Shown here: positions 8,847-17,143 of the stretch, piece by piece
Layout of the letters: each line of letters begins with the position of its first letter
How positions within the stretch are numbered: position 1 is the first letter of the stretch
NCBI RefSeq assembly: GCF_001939045.1
Contig: NZ_MKIM01000028.1
Coordinates: 771,132 to 835,131, forward strand
DNA from: Rhizobium oryziradicis
GTDB lineage: Bacteria > Pseudomonadota > Alphaproteobacteria > Rhizobiales > Rhizobiaceae
DNA length: 64,000 bases
Reading direction: 5' to 3'
Program-made: the position numbers and the translations under genes
Notes under the pieces: generated by a model
Databases searched by the model: none
Seen by the model: the letters and a program-made list of their open reading frames with translations, nothing else
Told to the model about the DNA's origin: nothing

Positions 8847-8903
8847 GCTTGAAAAGCTGCTGCGACCTTATTTAAAAAGCCGGGCAAAGACCAATGTGGG
8901 TTT

Positions 8904-8940
8904 AGAGCCCGCCTGGTTACATCCAAACCTGACGGGCTCT
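8904..8940 (-). terminator. hairpin downstream of ccoP
   Basis: AGAGCCCG/CGGGCTCT stem (8 bp) around a long interior loop, 14 bases past the ccoP stop. No T-tract follows on the reverse strand, so it is only a possible 3' end of the cbb3 operon. Confidence 0.45.
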
Positions 8941-8953
8941 ATCCGTGCCGTGA

Positions 8954-9817
8954 TTACTCACCACCGCCCAACGAGTGAACATAGATGGCCAGTTCCTTCA
9001 CCGTGGTGTCGCCCAAACGGGCGGTCCAACCGGGCATTACGCCATGCTTGGGATGCGCCACTTGCTGGGCAATCTGCTGTTCGCCCTTCACCTTCAGCCA
9101 GATAGCATCGGCCAGATTAGGCGCGCCCATATCGCGATTACCCTCCGCTTTTTCTCCATGGCAGGCCGCGCAATTATCCGCAAACACTTGCTTGCCTGGC
9201 TCGACCAGAGCCGGATTGAGCGGCTTGTCCGTCAGGCTGACCACATAGGCGGCAACCTGGCGAATTTCTTCCGGTTTCAAGATATCGGCAAAGGCTGGCA
9301 TTTCCGATGTGCGGGTTTCTGGATCACTCGCATAGCGAATACCGTGCTGTAGCGTGGTATAAATCGCATCAATGCTGCCGCCCCAGAGCCAATCATCATC
9401 GTTCAGGTTTGGATAGCCTTGTCCGCCAGCCGCACCCGATCCGTGACAGGGGGTGCAATTGACTTTGAAGGCGGCAGCCCCGCCAGCGGTCGCAAATTCC
9501 GTCAACTCTTTGTCTGCCAGAATATCCTGCACCGGAAGGGCTGCAATTTTATCAATGAAGACAGATTGCGCCGATTTCGCAGCGGCCAATTCCTGTGTCA
9601 CCGCCGCACGATTGGTATAACCAAACCAGCCCTTGGTGTTGGTGCTCAACATCGGCCATGCCGGATAGAAGATTGTATAGGCAATAGCCCAGACGATGGT
9701 GACATAGAATGTATAGACCCACCAACGCGGCATGGGGTTGTTCAGTTCGCGGATGCCGTCCCACTCGTGGCCGGTGGTTTCGACGCCGCTGACCTCATCA
9801 ATGTCTTTTTCTGCCAT
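8954..9817 (-). CDS. ccoP: cbb3-type cytochrome c oxidase, diheme subunit III
   Basis: 287 residues. An N-terminal domain with MPRWWVYTFY and one or two membrane helices (residues 30-55) anchors the protein; the rest is periplasmic. Two c-type heme sites are present: CTPCH at 121-125 and CAACH at 216-220, with downstream SEMPAF and GVMPGW supplying the axial Met ligands. CcoP passes electrons from the cytochrome c pool to CcoO/CcoN. The ATG at 9817 follows GGGAGG and lies 2 bases after the ccoQ stop; an upstream TTG at 9823 is rejected. Last gene of the operon; ccoGHIS does not follow. Confidence 0.96.
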   Translation of the reverse strand: MAEKDIDEVSGVETTGHEWDGIRELNNPMPRWWVYTFYVTIVWAIAYTIFYPAWPMLSTNTKGWFGYTNRAAVTQELAAAKSAQSVFIDKIAALPVQDILADKELTEFATAGGAAAFKVNCTPCHGSGAAGGQGYPNLNDDDWLWGGSIDAIYTTLQHGIRYASDPETRTSEMPAFADILKPEEIRQVAAYVVSLTDKPLNPALVEPGKQVFADNCAACHGEKAEGNRDMGAPNLADAIWLKVKGEQQIAQQVAHPKHGVMPGWTARLGDTTVKELAIYVHSLGGGE

Positions 9818-9819
9818 GA

Positions 9820-9981
9820 TCAATCCTCCCGCAAAGGGATAGAGGCGGCCTCGTCTGCAAGCTTCTTGGCTCCGGGCCGAAAAACAAACAGAACAACGCC
9901 CAGGAAAAACAAAGCCATGCCAAGCATGCCCCAGCTATCGGCAAAGTGGCGCATGGCGGTGTAAATTTCAGTTCCTTCCAT
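9820..9981 (-). CDS. ccoQ: cbb3-type cytochrome c oxidase, small subunit IV
   Basis: 53 residues with one membrane helix (MLGMALFFLGVVLFVFRPG) and a charged C terminus, the standard CcoQ/FixQ layout; the family stabilises the oxidase, especially when oxygen is present. The start at 9981 follows a full GGAGG element. It is a small gene easily missed because a longer in-frame extension exists upstream, overlapping ccoO. It sits between ccoO and ccoP with spacings of 10 and 2 bases. Confidence 0.92.
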   Translation of the reverse strand: MEGTEIYTAMRHFADSWGMLGMALFFLGVVLFVFRPGAKKLADEAASIPLRED

Positions 9982-9991
9982 GGTGCCCTCC

Positions 9992-10723
9992 TTAACGGTA
10001 TCCGGTTGCGTCATCGTATTTGGTAAAGTCCACCAGCGTGCCCAGCATTTGCAAGTAAGCAACCAGAGCATCCATTTCGGTCAGCTTGGTGGGGTCACCA
10101 TCAAAATCACCGACCTTGGCCTTGGGGTAGCGCGCCAAAAGCCCCGTGGTGTCGGCGTTCGGATCAGCCTGAGCGGCAAGATCGGCTTTGGCATTGACAA
10201 TCATGTCCTGCGTATAAGGCACGCCGACCTGACTGTTGACGGTCAAATCACGTGAGATATCGGTGATCTTGAGCGGCGTGTCCTTCAGGAAAGCGTAGCG
10301 CGGCATGATCGATTCCGGCACCACATCCCGTGGGCTGCTGAGATGCTGAACATGCCATTCGTTGGAGTAGCGATCCCCGACGCGGGCCAAATCTGGTCCG
10401 GTGCGCTTCGATCCCCACTGGAAGGGGTGATCGTACATGGATTCTGCCGCCAGCGAGTAATGGCCATAGCGCTCCACCTCATCGCGGAACGGGCGGATCA
10501 TCTGGCTGTGGCAGAGATAGCATCCCTCCCGCAGATAAATGTCGCGTCCAGCCAGCTCGAGCGGGCTATAGGGCCGCATGCCCTCCACCTTTTCGATGGT
10601 GTTTTGCAAATAGAACAGCGGAGCGATTTCAACGATACCGCCGATAGACACGACAAGAAGCGAGCCGACGAGCAACAGGCTGGCGTTCTTTTCGATAACC
10701 TTGTGTTTATCAAGAATAGACAT
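9992..10723 (-). CDS. ccoO: cbb3-type cytochrome c oxidase, monoheme subunit II
   Basis: 243 residues. A single N-terminal helix (ASLLLVGSLLVVSIGGIVEIAPLF in parts) anchors a periplasmic monoheme domain with CYLCH near residue 68 and Met in ESIMPRYAFL as the likely axial ligand. CcoO transfers electrons from CcoP to the heme-copper subunit CcoN. Start preceded by AAGGAGGG. It lies 11 bases after ccoN in the same operon. Confidence 0.96.
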   Translation of the reverse strand: MSILDKHKVIEKNASLLLVGSLLVVSIGGIVEIAPLFYLQNTIEKVEGMRPYSPLELAGRDIYLREGCYLCHSQMIRPFRDEVERYGHYSLAAESMYDHPFQWGSKRTGPDLARVGDRYSNEWHVQHLSSPRDVVPESIMPRYAFLKDTPLKITDISRDLTVNSQVGVPYTQDMIVNAKADLAAQADPNADTTGLLARYPKAKVGDFDGDPTKLTEMDALVAYLQMLGTLVDFTKYDDATGYR

Positions 10724-10734
10724 GGTTGCCCTCC

Positions 10735-12369
10735 TTATTCAGCCGGTTGCAGGGTTGGGGGCAAGGCGGCTCCACCAATGGGCGCTTCTTCGCGCTGATG
10801 GCCGAGAATTGTCATCCAGACGTTGTAGGCCATGATCAGGCCACCTGCGAGGTAAAGCCCACCGCCGAGTGCACGCATCACGTAGTAAGGGAACATGGCC
10901 TTCACGGTTTCGGCGAAGGAATAGACCAGGAACCCTTGCGAGTCATACTCGCGCCACATCAAGCCCTGCTGAATACCAGCCACCCAAAGCACTGCCGCAT
11001 AGACGACGATACCGAGCGTTGCGAGCCAGAAGTGCCAATTGACCAGACGCATCGAATAAAGACGATCGCGATGCCACAGCTTTGGTGTGAGATAGTAGAT
11101 TGCACCAAAGGTGATCATGCCCACCCAGCCAAGTGCTCCGGAATGCACGTGCCCAATGGTCCATTCGGTATAATGGCTCAGAGAATTCACAGTCTTGATA
11201 GACATCATCGGACCTTCAAAGGTCGACATGCCGTAGAAGGCGATGGCCATGACCATCATGCGGATGATTGGGTCTGTCCTCAGCTTGTCCCATGCGCCTG
11301 ACAGCGTCATCAGACCGTTGATCATGCCGCCCCAGGAGGGCATCCACAGCATAATCGAAAACACCATGCCCAAAGTCTGTGCCCAATCCGGCAGAGCCGT
11401 ATAGTGCAGATGGTGCGGACCGGCCCAGATATACATGAAGATCAGCGCCCAGAAGTGGATGATCGACAGCCGGTAGGAATAGACCGGGCGATTGGCTTGC
11501 TTGGGCACGAAATAATACATCATTCCGAGGAAGCCGGCTGTCAGGAAGAAGCCCACCGCATTGTGGCCATACCACCATTGCGTCAGCGCATCCTGCACGC
11601 CAGAGAAGGCGGAATAGCTTTTGACACCGAGGAACGATACCGGGATCGCCAGATTGTTGACGATATGCAGCATGGCAATGGTGACAATGAACGCAAGGTA
11701 GAACCAATTGGCCACATAAATATGCGGCTCCTTGCGCTTCAGGATCGTGCCCAGAAACACCACAAGATAGGCCACCCAGACAATCGTCAGCCAGATATCG
11801 ACATACCATTCCGGCTCGGCGTATTCGCGCGCCTGGGTGATGCCCAGTACATAGCCGCTGGCCGCCATGACGATGAAGAAATTATAGCCCCAGAACACGA
11901 ACCAGCCGAGAGAGCCACCGAACAGACGTGCACGACAGGTGCGCTGAACCACATAAAGCGAGGTCGCAATCAGCGCATTCCCGCCAAAGGCGAAGATAAC
12001 GCCGGAGGTATGCACCGGCCGCAAACGACCAAAATTAAACCAGGGGCCGAAATTCAGCTCGGGCCAGGCCAGTTGCAGAGCTACGACCACACCCACGAGG
12101 AAACCAACGACGCCCCAGAACACTGTGGCAATCACGCCATAGCGCACAACCTCGTCAAAATACTCGGATTGGCTATTGGCCGATGATTTAGCGCTCACGG
12201 CAGCCGGTGCAAACTTGGTATGCCGGAGCATAAAAACGGTGCCGATAAGCAGCACGATAAAGGCGACCCACATGTGGGCAGCAAAAAGACTGTCGTAGGC
12301 GAATCCCGCCCCGAGCAGTGCGGCGAAGGTCAAAAGGACCAACCCCATCGTCTCGAACGTATAATTCAT
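10735..12369 (-). CDS. ccoN: cbb3-type cytochrome c oxidase, catalytic subunit I
   Basis: 544 residues, polytopic membrane protein. Key His motifs of heme-copper oxidases are present: HTSGVIFAFGGNAL (low-spin heme b), WWYGHNAVGFFLTAGFLGMMYYF (CuB His with the cross-linked Tyr), AGPHHLHYT (CuB His pair) and GHVHSGALGWVGM (heme b/b3). It reduces O2 with high affinity and pumps protons. The ATG at 12369 follows GGGGGA and gives the family's length; the in-frame extension to 12498 is non-conserved leader. A perfect FNR/FixK box lies about 200 bases upstream, fitting induction under low oxygen. First gene of ccoNOQP. Confidence 0.97.
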   Translation of the reverse strand: MNYTFETMGLVLLTFAALLGAGFAYDSLFAAHMWVAFIVLLIGTVFMLRHTKFAPAAVSAKSSANSQSEYFDEVVRYGVIATVFWGVVGFLVGVVVALQLAWPELNFGPWFNFGRLRPVHTSGVIFAFGGNALIATSLYVVQRTCRARLFGGSLGWFVFWGYNFFIVMAASGYVLGITQAREYAEPEWYVDIWLTIVWVAYLVVFLGTILKRKEPHIYVANWFYLAFIVTIAMLHIVNNLAIPVSFLGVKSYSAFSGVQDALTQWWYGHNAVGFFLTAGFLGMMYYFVPKQANRPVYSYRLSIIHFWALIFMYIWAGPHHLHYTALPDWAQTLGMVFSIMLWMPSWGGMINGLMTLSGAWDKLRTDPIIRMMVMAIAFYGMSTFEGPMMSIKTVNSLSHYTEWTIGHVHSGALGWVGMITFGAIYYLTPKLWHRDRLYSMRLVNWHFWLATLGIVVYAAVLWVAGIQQGLMWREYDSQGFLVYSFAETVKAMFPYYVMRALGGGLYLAGGLIMAYNVWMTILGHQREEAPIGGAALPPTLQPAE

Positions 12370-12693
12370 TGTTGGAGTCCCCCAACGGCTTGGCGTCCAG
12401 AGCAGCCGTTCTCCAAAGGATACCGGCCGCTCCAATGTGCAATCTCGCAACCCCATGACGGATGTGTCTCCAGACATCCTCAGGCGTTGTGCGCGCAAGG
12501 TTGGCGGCAGCGCCGCGCAACCTCTGCGTTGCCTGCCTTTGTGCCATCAAGAGGGGCAAGTGGCCTTGATTCAAATCAAGGCAAGACGGTGCCCGATTTC
12601 AGATAGATAATGTCTTATCGACTGCCAAAACCAGAAACAGCACAGCAAAAGCATCTGTCGTTGCTGCAATTGGCGTAAAAAAGGGAGGCATCA
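12370..12693. promoter_or_regulatory. shared divergent control region of ccoN and hemerythrin-like gene
   Basis: 324 bases holding the anaerobox described separately. On the + strand TAGATAAT at 12604-12611 resembles a -10 element placed correctly for class II activation from the box. On the reverse strand no clear -10 was recognised, and the box implies a leader of about 160 bases before ccoN. Confidence 0.5.
12566..12579. promoter_or_regulatory. FNR/FixK anaerobox
   Basis: TTGATTCAAATCAA, an exact match to the TTGAT-N4-ATCAA consensus, extended by flanking symmetry (GCC...GGC) to a near-perfect 20-base palindrome. It lies between divergent ccoN and the hemerythrin-like gene, so an FnrN/FixK-type activator could serve either or both. 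Confidence 0.88.
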
Positions 12694-13200
12694 ATGGAGA
12701 TGGACATGCGGCGCACGATTGAGCCAATCCCCTCAGCACAAAATCACCTTTCGGGCCTGGTTCCATGTGACACCAGCCTTGAATGGTTGCAGCGCGCCCA
12801 CGCGGAGCAGTTGGCGCTTTGCGACCATCTTGAAGAAATTGCTGATTCGCTGCCGGGCAATGTTGATTTGCAAAAATGTCTCTATGCCGCCAAAGCCCTC
12901 GGCCCCTTGATCAAGGGCGTGCACACTTATGAGGAAACCATTCTGTTTCCCTGGCTGGAGAGTACATCGAACATCCAGCCCGCGCTTCGCGAGACCTTGA
13001 ACCGCCTGAAATTTGAGCATTGTGAAGATGCCTGCTTCGCCGAGGAATTAACGGACACATTGCTGCGGCTGGGCAGCGGCCAGTCGGTCAACGTGGAAGC
13101 CACAGGCTATATGTTGCGTGGCTTCTTTGAAGCCTTGCGTCGCCACATCGCGTTTGAACGCGAGCATATCTTGTCAAATCTCAAAGCGGGCAATCAATAA
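12694..13200 (+). CDS. hemerythrin-like domain protein
   Basis: 168 residues, all-helical. His and Glu are placed as in hemerythrin HHE domains: AHAEQLALCDHLEE in helix 1, GVHTYEETILFPWLE (HxxxE) near residue 77, FEHCED near 109 and RRHIAFEREHIL near 150. Such proteins bind a diiron centre and serve in oxygen, NO or iron stress responses. It is divergent from the cbb3 operon across a shared anaerobox, which suggests induction at low oxygen. Start follows AAGGGAGGC. The exact ligand set and function are inferred. Confidence 0.82.
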   Translation: MEMDMRRTIEPIPSAQNHLSGLVPCDTSLEWLQRAHAEQLALCDHLEEIADSLPGNVDLQKCLYAAKALGPLIKGVHTYEETILFPWLESTSNIQPALRETLNRLKFEHCEDACFAEELTDTLLRLGSGQSVNVEATGYMLRGFFEALRRHIAFEREHILSNLKAGNQ

Positions 13201-13223
13201 TAACATCAATATATGCAACGCAT

Positions 13224-13260
13224 AAAAAAAACCGCTGCCCGAAAGACAGCGGATTTTTTT
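13224..13260. terminator. bidirectional terminator between convergent genes
   Basis: CCGCTG/CAGCGG stem at 13232-13252 with an A8 tract on the left and a T7 tract on the right, so it can end the hemerythrin-like gene rightward and aroG leftward. Confidence 0.8.
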
Positions 13261-13288
13261 CTATTTTCAAGCAAATGAAAAGTCGTAA

Positions 13289-14665
13289 TTAGCCGTTTGC
13301 GGCCTTCAAACGCTTTTCATCACGGCCACCCTTCATGCGCTCGGCCAGCAGGAAGGCCAGCTCCAACGCCTGATCGGCATTCAGACGTGGGTCGCAATGG
13401 GTGTGGTAACGGTCCTGCAAATTCTCTGCAGAGACAGCACGGGCACCGCCGGTGCATTCCGTCACATCATTGCCGGTCATCTCGATATGGATGCCGCCTG
13501 GGTGCGAGCCTTCAGAGCGGTGGATCTGGAAGAAGCTTTCCACTTCCGACAGAACACGCTCAAATGGGCGGGTCTTGTAATTGTTGAGCGTAATCGTGTT
13601 GCCATGCATCGGATCGCAAGACCAAACCACCTTGCGACCTTCCCGCTCCACGGCACGGATAAGGCGTGGCAGATGATCTGCGACCTTGTCGTGGCCAAAG
13701 CGGCAAATCAGCGTCAGACGACCGGCTTCATTCTGCGGATTGAGAATATCAATCAGGTTAAGCAGATCATCAGCCTGCAACGAAGGGCCGCATTTCAAGC
13801 CAAGCGGGTTCTTGATGCCACGGCAATATTCCACGTGGGCGTGATCCGCCTGACGGGTGCGGTCACCAATCCAGATCATGTGGCCCGACGTGGCGTAAAC
13901 ATCGCCCGAGGTCGAATCAACGCGGGTCATCGCTTCTTCATAGCCAAGCAGCAGAGCTTCGTGGCTGGTGAAGAAATCGGTTTCGCGCAAGGACGGGTTG
14001 TTCTCGGCATTGATGCCCACGGCCTTCATGAAGTCCATGGTTTCGCTGATGCGGTCAGCCAGCTTGCGGTAGCGCTCGGCCTGCGGGCTATCCTTGACGA
14101 AGCCCAGCATCCACTGGTGCACATTTTCCAGATTGGCATAGCCACCCATGGAGAAAGCGCGCAGCAGATTGAGCGTTGCAGCCGACTGGCGATAGGCCAT
14201 CAACTGACGTTGCGGATCAGGAATGCGCGACTCTTCGGTGAACTCGATGCCGTTGATAATATCGCCACGGTAGCTCGGCAGCTCGACATCGCCTTGCCGT
14301 TCCATGTCGGACGAGCGTGGCTTGGCAAATTGACCGGCAATACGGCCGATTTTCACCACGGGAAGCTGGGCACCAAAGGTCAGAACAACGGCCATCTGCA
14401 AGAAGGCGCGAAAGAAGTCGCGGATTGTGTCGGCACCATGCTCAGCGAAGCTTTCAGCGCAATCGCCGCCCTGCAACAAAAAGCCATTGCCTTCGGCCAC
14501 ATTGCCAAGAGCCTTTTTCAATCTGCGCGCTTCGCCAGCAAAAACCAGCGGCGGATAGGATGCGAGCTGCTGCTCGACTGCCTTCAATGCTTCTTGATCT
14601 GGATAGGCCGGAACCTGCTTGATTGGCTTTTGCCTCCAGCTCGTCGGGGTCCAATTCTGCGCCAT
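13289..14665 (-). CDS. aroG: 3-deoxy-D-arabino-heptulosonate 7-phosphate synthase, class II
   Basis: 458 residues of the plant/mycobacterial-type DAHP synthase, first step of the shikimate pathway (phosphoenolpyruvate plus erythrose 4-phosphate). Diagnostic segments: GNGFLLQGGDCAESF near residue 60 (metal-binding Cys), LPVVKIGRIAGQFAKPRS, LGLKCGPSL, VVWSCDPMHGNT and HPGGIHIEMTGNDVTEC (metal ligands His, Glu). The ATG at 14665 follows AGGTGAAGACT; a GTG three codons upstream is less likely. Gene name follows common usage; aroF or aroH are also used for this class. Single transcription unit, convergent with the hemerythrin-like gene. Confidence 0.94.
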   Translation of the reverse strand: MAQNWTPTSWRQKPIKQVPAYPDQEALKAVEQQLASYPPLVFAGEARRLKKALGNVAEGNGFLLQGGDCAESFAEHGADTIRDFFRAFLQMAVVLTFGAQLPVVKIGRIAGQFAKPRSSDMERQGDVELPSYRGDIINGIEFTEESRIPDPQRQLMAYRQSAATLNLLRAFSMGGYANLENVHQWMLGFVKDSPQAERYRKLADRISETMDFMKAVGINAENNPSLRETDFFTSHEALLLGYEEAMTRVDSTSGDVYATSGHMIWIGDRTRQADHAHVEYCRGIKNPLGLKCGPSLQADDLLNLIDILNPQNEAGRLTLICRFGHDKVADHLPRLIRAVEREGRKVVWSCDPMHGNTITLNNYKTRPFERVLSEVESFFQIHRSEGSHPGGIHIEMTGNDVTECTGGARAVSAENLQDRYHTHCDPRLNADQALELAFLLAERMKGGRDEKRLKAANG

Positions 14666-14775
14666 AGTCTTCACCTACATATAATCCTGGCCGTCCTTAC
14701 GCCCAGCTTTGATCGGCGGCTTATAAACCGTTGCTCATAGCTTGGAAAGCTCTTCTTGAGCGCAAAAGTGCTTTC

Positions 14776-14820
14776 TAGAGTTTGTCAGGGAAAAGTAGAA
14801 ACGGGCCGATAAACAGCCCG
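14776..14820. repeat. intergenic repeat family 4, partial copy with hairpin
   Basis: Begins AGAGTTTGTCAGG and shares its first part with the copy at 53226. A CGGGC/GCCCG hairpin at 14802-14820 lies 37 bases after the gor stop and may end that transcript. Confidence 0.45.
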
Positions 14821-14856
14821 CCCTAACTTCATGCCCATGTATGCCAGCAAATGCGC

Positions 14857-16245
14857 TTAAACGCGCTCGCCATGGCGCACCCGATAGCTCGGGCTATACA
14901 TGGTGACCAGCTCCTCCGCAGCGGTCGGATGCACCGCCATGGTGCGGTCAAAATCATCCTTGGTGCAGCCTGCCTTCAACGTAATGCCCAAAAGCTGCGC
15001 CATCTCGCCTGCGTCGTGGCCAAGGATATGCGCACCCACCACCTTGCGATCCGCAGCATTGACGATCAGTTTCATGATCATCTTTTCCGCGCGGCCAGAC
15101 AGCGTCGCCTTCATCGGGCGGAATTCGGCCTTGTAAATTTCAATTTCCGCAAAGGCCTTGGCCGCCTCTTCTTCCGACATGCCAACAGTGCCAATTTCCG
15201 GCTGCGAAAATACGGCTGTCGCGATCATGTCGTGATCGGGCGATGTCGGATTGTTCTTATACTCGGTTTCGATAAAACACATCGCCTCATGGATCGCCAC
15301 CGGCGTCAATTGCACCCGGTCGGTCACATCACCAAGGGCAAAAATGCTTGGTACATTGGTGCGCGAATATTGATCGACAATAATGGCTCCGCGTGCATTC
15401 ACGGCTACGCCCGCTGTTTCGAGCCCCAGTGATTTTGTATAGGGATCGCGCCCCAGCGCCAGCATCACCTGATCCGCTTCCAACACGCCATTGTTCAGCG
15501 TGCGCACGTTCAATACACCCGTATCGGTTTTGGAAACCTCTTCAATCACATCGGTGCAGAGAATGCGAATGCCCTTGGCTTCCATAGCCTGATGCAGGCC
15601 GCGGCGGACATCCTGATCAAAGCGCGACAGAATTTCCTTACCGCGATAAATCAACGTGGTTTCAACACCGAGACCATGAAAAATATTGGCAAATTCAACA
15701 GCGATGTAGCCCCCACCGGCAATCACGATCTTGCGCGGCAGCTCTTCGAGATGGAAAGCCTCATTGGAGGAAATGCACAGTTCATGGCCTGGAAGCGATT
15801 TGTGATAATTTGCCTCGCCGCCAACGGCAATAATGATGCGTTCCGCAGTCACGATTTGGCCGGTCTTAACGATGCGCACGCTGTTTGGGCCAGCAATTTC
15901 GGCACGGCTTTCAATCTGCTCGGCACCCGCATTGGTCAGGCCTTTGCGATACAGGCCTTCAAGCCGTGCGATTTCCTGATCTTTGGCTGCAATCAGCTTT
16001 TTCCAATCAAAACTGCTTGCACCAACACTCCAGCCAAAGCCAGCAGCATCTTCAAAATGCTCATGAAATTGCGATGCGTAGACAAACAGTTTCTTGGGCA
16101 CGCAGCCGCGTATCACGCATGTGCCGCCAAACCGGTACTCTTCCGCAATTGCAACCTTTTTGCCCATGGATGCAGCAAGGCGCGCGCTACGCACACCACC
16201 GGAACCGCCGCCGATGACAAAAAGATCATAATCGAAAGATGACAT
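14857..16245 (-). CDS. gor: glutathione-disulfide reductase
   Basis: 462 residues of a pyridine nucleotide-disulfide oxidoreductase. FAD motif GGGSGGVRSARLAA at 12-25; redox disulfide GGTCVIRGCVPKKL with C43 and C48; NADPH domain GGGYIAVEFANIFHGLG followed by basic residues (IYRGKE...RR) that favour NADPH; and C-terminal HPTAAEE, the catalytic His-Glu pair of the dimer partner. It keeps glutathione reduced. Start follows AGGAG. It belongs with rpiA, gph and the DUF2059 gene in a cluster conserved in this order. Confidence 0.95.
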   Translation of the reverse strand: MSSFDYDLFVIGGGSGGVRSARLAASMGKKVAIAEEYRFGGTCVIRGCVPKKLFVYASQFHEHFEDAAGFGWSVGASSFDWKKLIAAKDQEIARLEGLYRKGLTNAGAEQIESRAEIAGPNSVRIVKTGQIVTAERIIIAVGGEANYHKSLPGHELCISSNEAFHLEELPRKIVIAGGGYIAVEFANIFHGLGVETTLIYRGKEILSRFDQDVRRGLHQAMEAKGIRILCTDVIEEVSKTDTGVLNVRTLNNGVLEADQVMLALGRDPYTKSLGLETAGVAVNARGAIIVDQYSRTNVPSIFALGDVTDRVQLTPVAIHEAMCFIETEYKNNPTSPDHDMIATAVFSQPEIGTVGMSEEEAAKAFAEIEIYKAEFRPMKATLSGRAEKMIMKLIVNAADRKVVGAHILGHDAGEMAQLLGITLKAGCTKDDFDRTMAVHPTAAEELVTMYSPSYRVRHGERV

Positions 16246-16259
16246 GGTAAACTCCTAAA

Positions 16260-16310
16260 GCATGTCGCGTTTTATTGTCCTCAATAAAACGATAACGTAC
16301 ATGCGGCAAA
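16260..16310. repeat. intergenic repeat family 3, copy 1
   Basis: Outer arms GCATGT/ACATGC enclose an inner perfect hairpin GTTTTATTG/CAATAAAAC with loop TCCT. Similar bases (CATGTCGCG, then GATAAC-TACAT-CGG) recur at 23130. Upstream of gor. Confidence 0.5.
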
Positions 16311-16424
16311 TTAAGAACGAACGCGCGTCGCGACCCCGACGGTGGTCTATAGCCCCTCAGGGGAGCCAGACACGCGAGGGAGGCCAGCAAACTTCTTCAC
16401 ATATGGAGATGACAAAGACAAAAT

Positions 16425-16449
16425 AAAAGCCCGGAATGTCCGGGCTTTT
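16425..16449 (-). terminator. intrinsic terminator of the DUF2059 gene
   Basis: AAAAGCCCGG, loop AATGT, CCGGGCTTTT: a perfect 10-bp stem with A/T ends, 20 bases past the stop. Confidence 0.85.
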
Positions 16450-16469
16450 GAAATTCGCCTGCCCTTGGA

Positions 16470-17042
16470 TCAAGGCTTCGCAGGTTCTTTTGCGGGTTCT
16501 TTCGCAGGCTCTTCAACGGGAGCTTGCGACTTCAGTTCTTTTCCAGCCGTCTTCATCAGCGCCTCATTGGTGCTCTTTTCAAGATCACGTGCAATGCCAG
16601 CCGCCCAGATATCGGCAGCCTTGCCAAGTTCGCGGTTGGCGACAGGCTGATCCTTGATCAGCTTTTTGCCAGCCGGGCTATTGAAGAAAGTGGCAATCTG
16701 CTTCAGTTCGTCCTGCGTGAATGCCTTGGCATAAACAATGGCAGCCTCTTTTTCGAGATCGCCACGGCGTGCGGCCAGCGTGATCGCCTGCTTGTCAACG
16801 GTGGTGTTGATCTGCTCTTCCAGGTTCGGATAGGCTTCGATCAACTGACCCTTCAAACGGGCTGCGATATTGGGCAAAATGTTGTCGAATATATTCGTAA
16901 CACCCAATGACGCGATTGCCGACCGAGCAACATCGATCTGCGCGTCCGTGACTTCTTGCGCGCGCGTGACGGGCGCAGCAAGAAGCGAAGCAGCGATAAC
17001 CACACCGGCTGCAAGACGACCGATACCTTGATACTTGCCCAT
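16470..17042 (-). CDS. DUF2059 exported protein
   Basis: 190 residues. An N-terminal signal-like helix (LAAGVVIAASLLAAPVTRAQE) predicts export. The central part (QDELKQIATFFNSPAGKKLIKDQ) is the DUF2059 signature, whose function is unknown. The C terminus is an imperfect EPAK repeat (PVEEPAKEPAKEPAKP), coded by 12-base tandem DNA repeats. The start at 17042 gives a GGAG spacing of 10 bases; an ATG three codons upstream (17051) would leave one base and is less likely. Lies downstream of rpiA. Confidence 0.82.
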   Translation of the reverse strand: MGKYQGIGRLAAGVVIAASLLAAPVTRAQEVTDAQIDVARSAIASLGVTNIFDNILPNIAARLKGQLIEAYPNLEEQINTTVDKQAITLAARRGDLEKEAAIVYAKAFTQDELKQIATFFNSPAGKKLIKDQPVANRELGKAADIWAAGIARDLEKSTNEALMKTAGKELKSQAPVEEPAKEPAKEPAKP

Positions 17043-17143
17043 AAAATTCATGCTCCTGTTAGCTTCAAAAGCGCCGCGCGTTCACATCTATGCCGCGCTG
17101 GCAAACTCATTTCATAATTCACTGCATCAATCACGTCCGGCTA

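Noticed and set aside
12370..12498. 43-residue N-terminal extension of CcoN
   Set aside because: The extension is polar and unlike CcoN; an ATG with GGGGGA at 12369 gives the standard length.
13397..14740. 447-codon + strand frame opposite aroG
   Set aside because: Antisense to a fully conserved DAHP synthase with all motifs; the translation has no family features.
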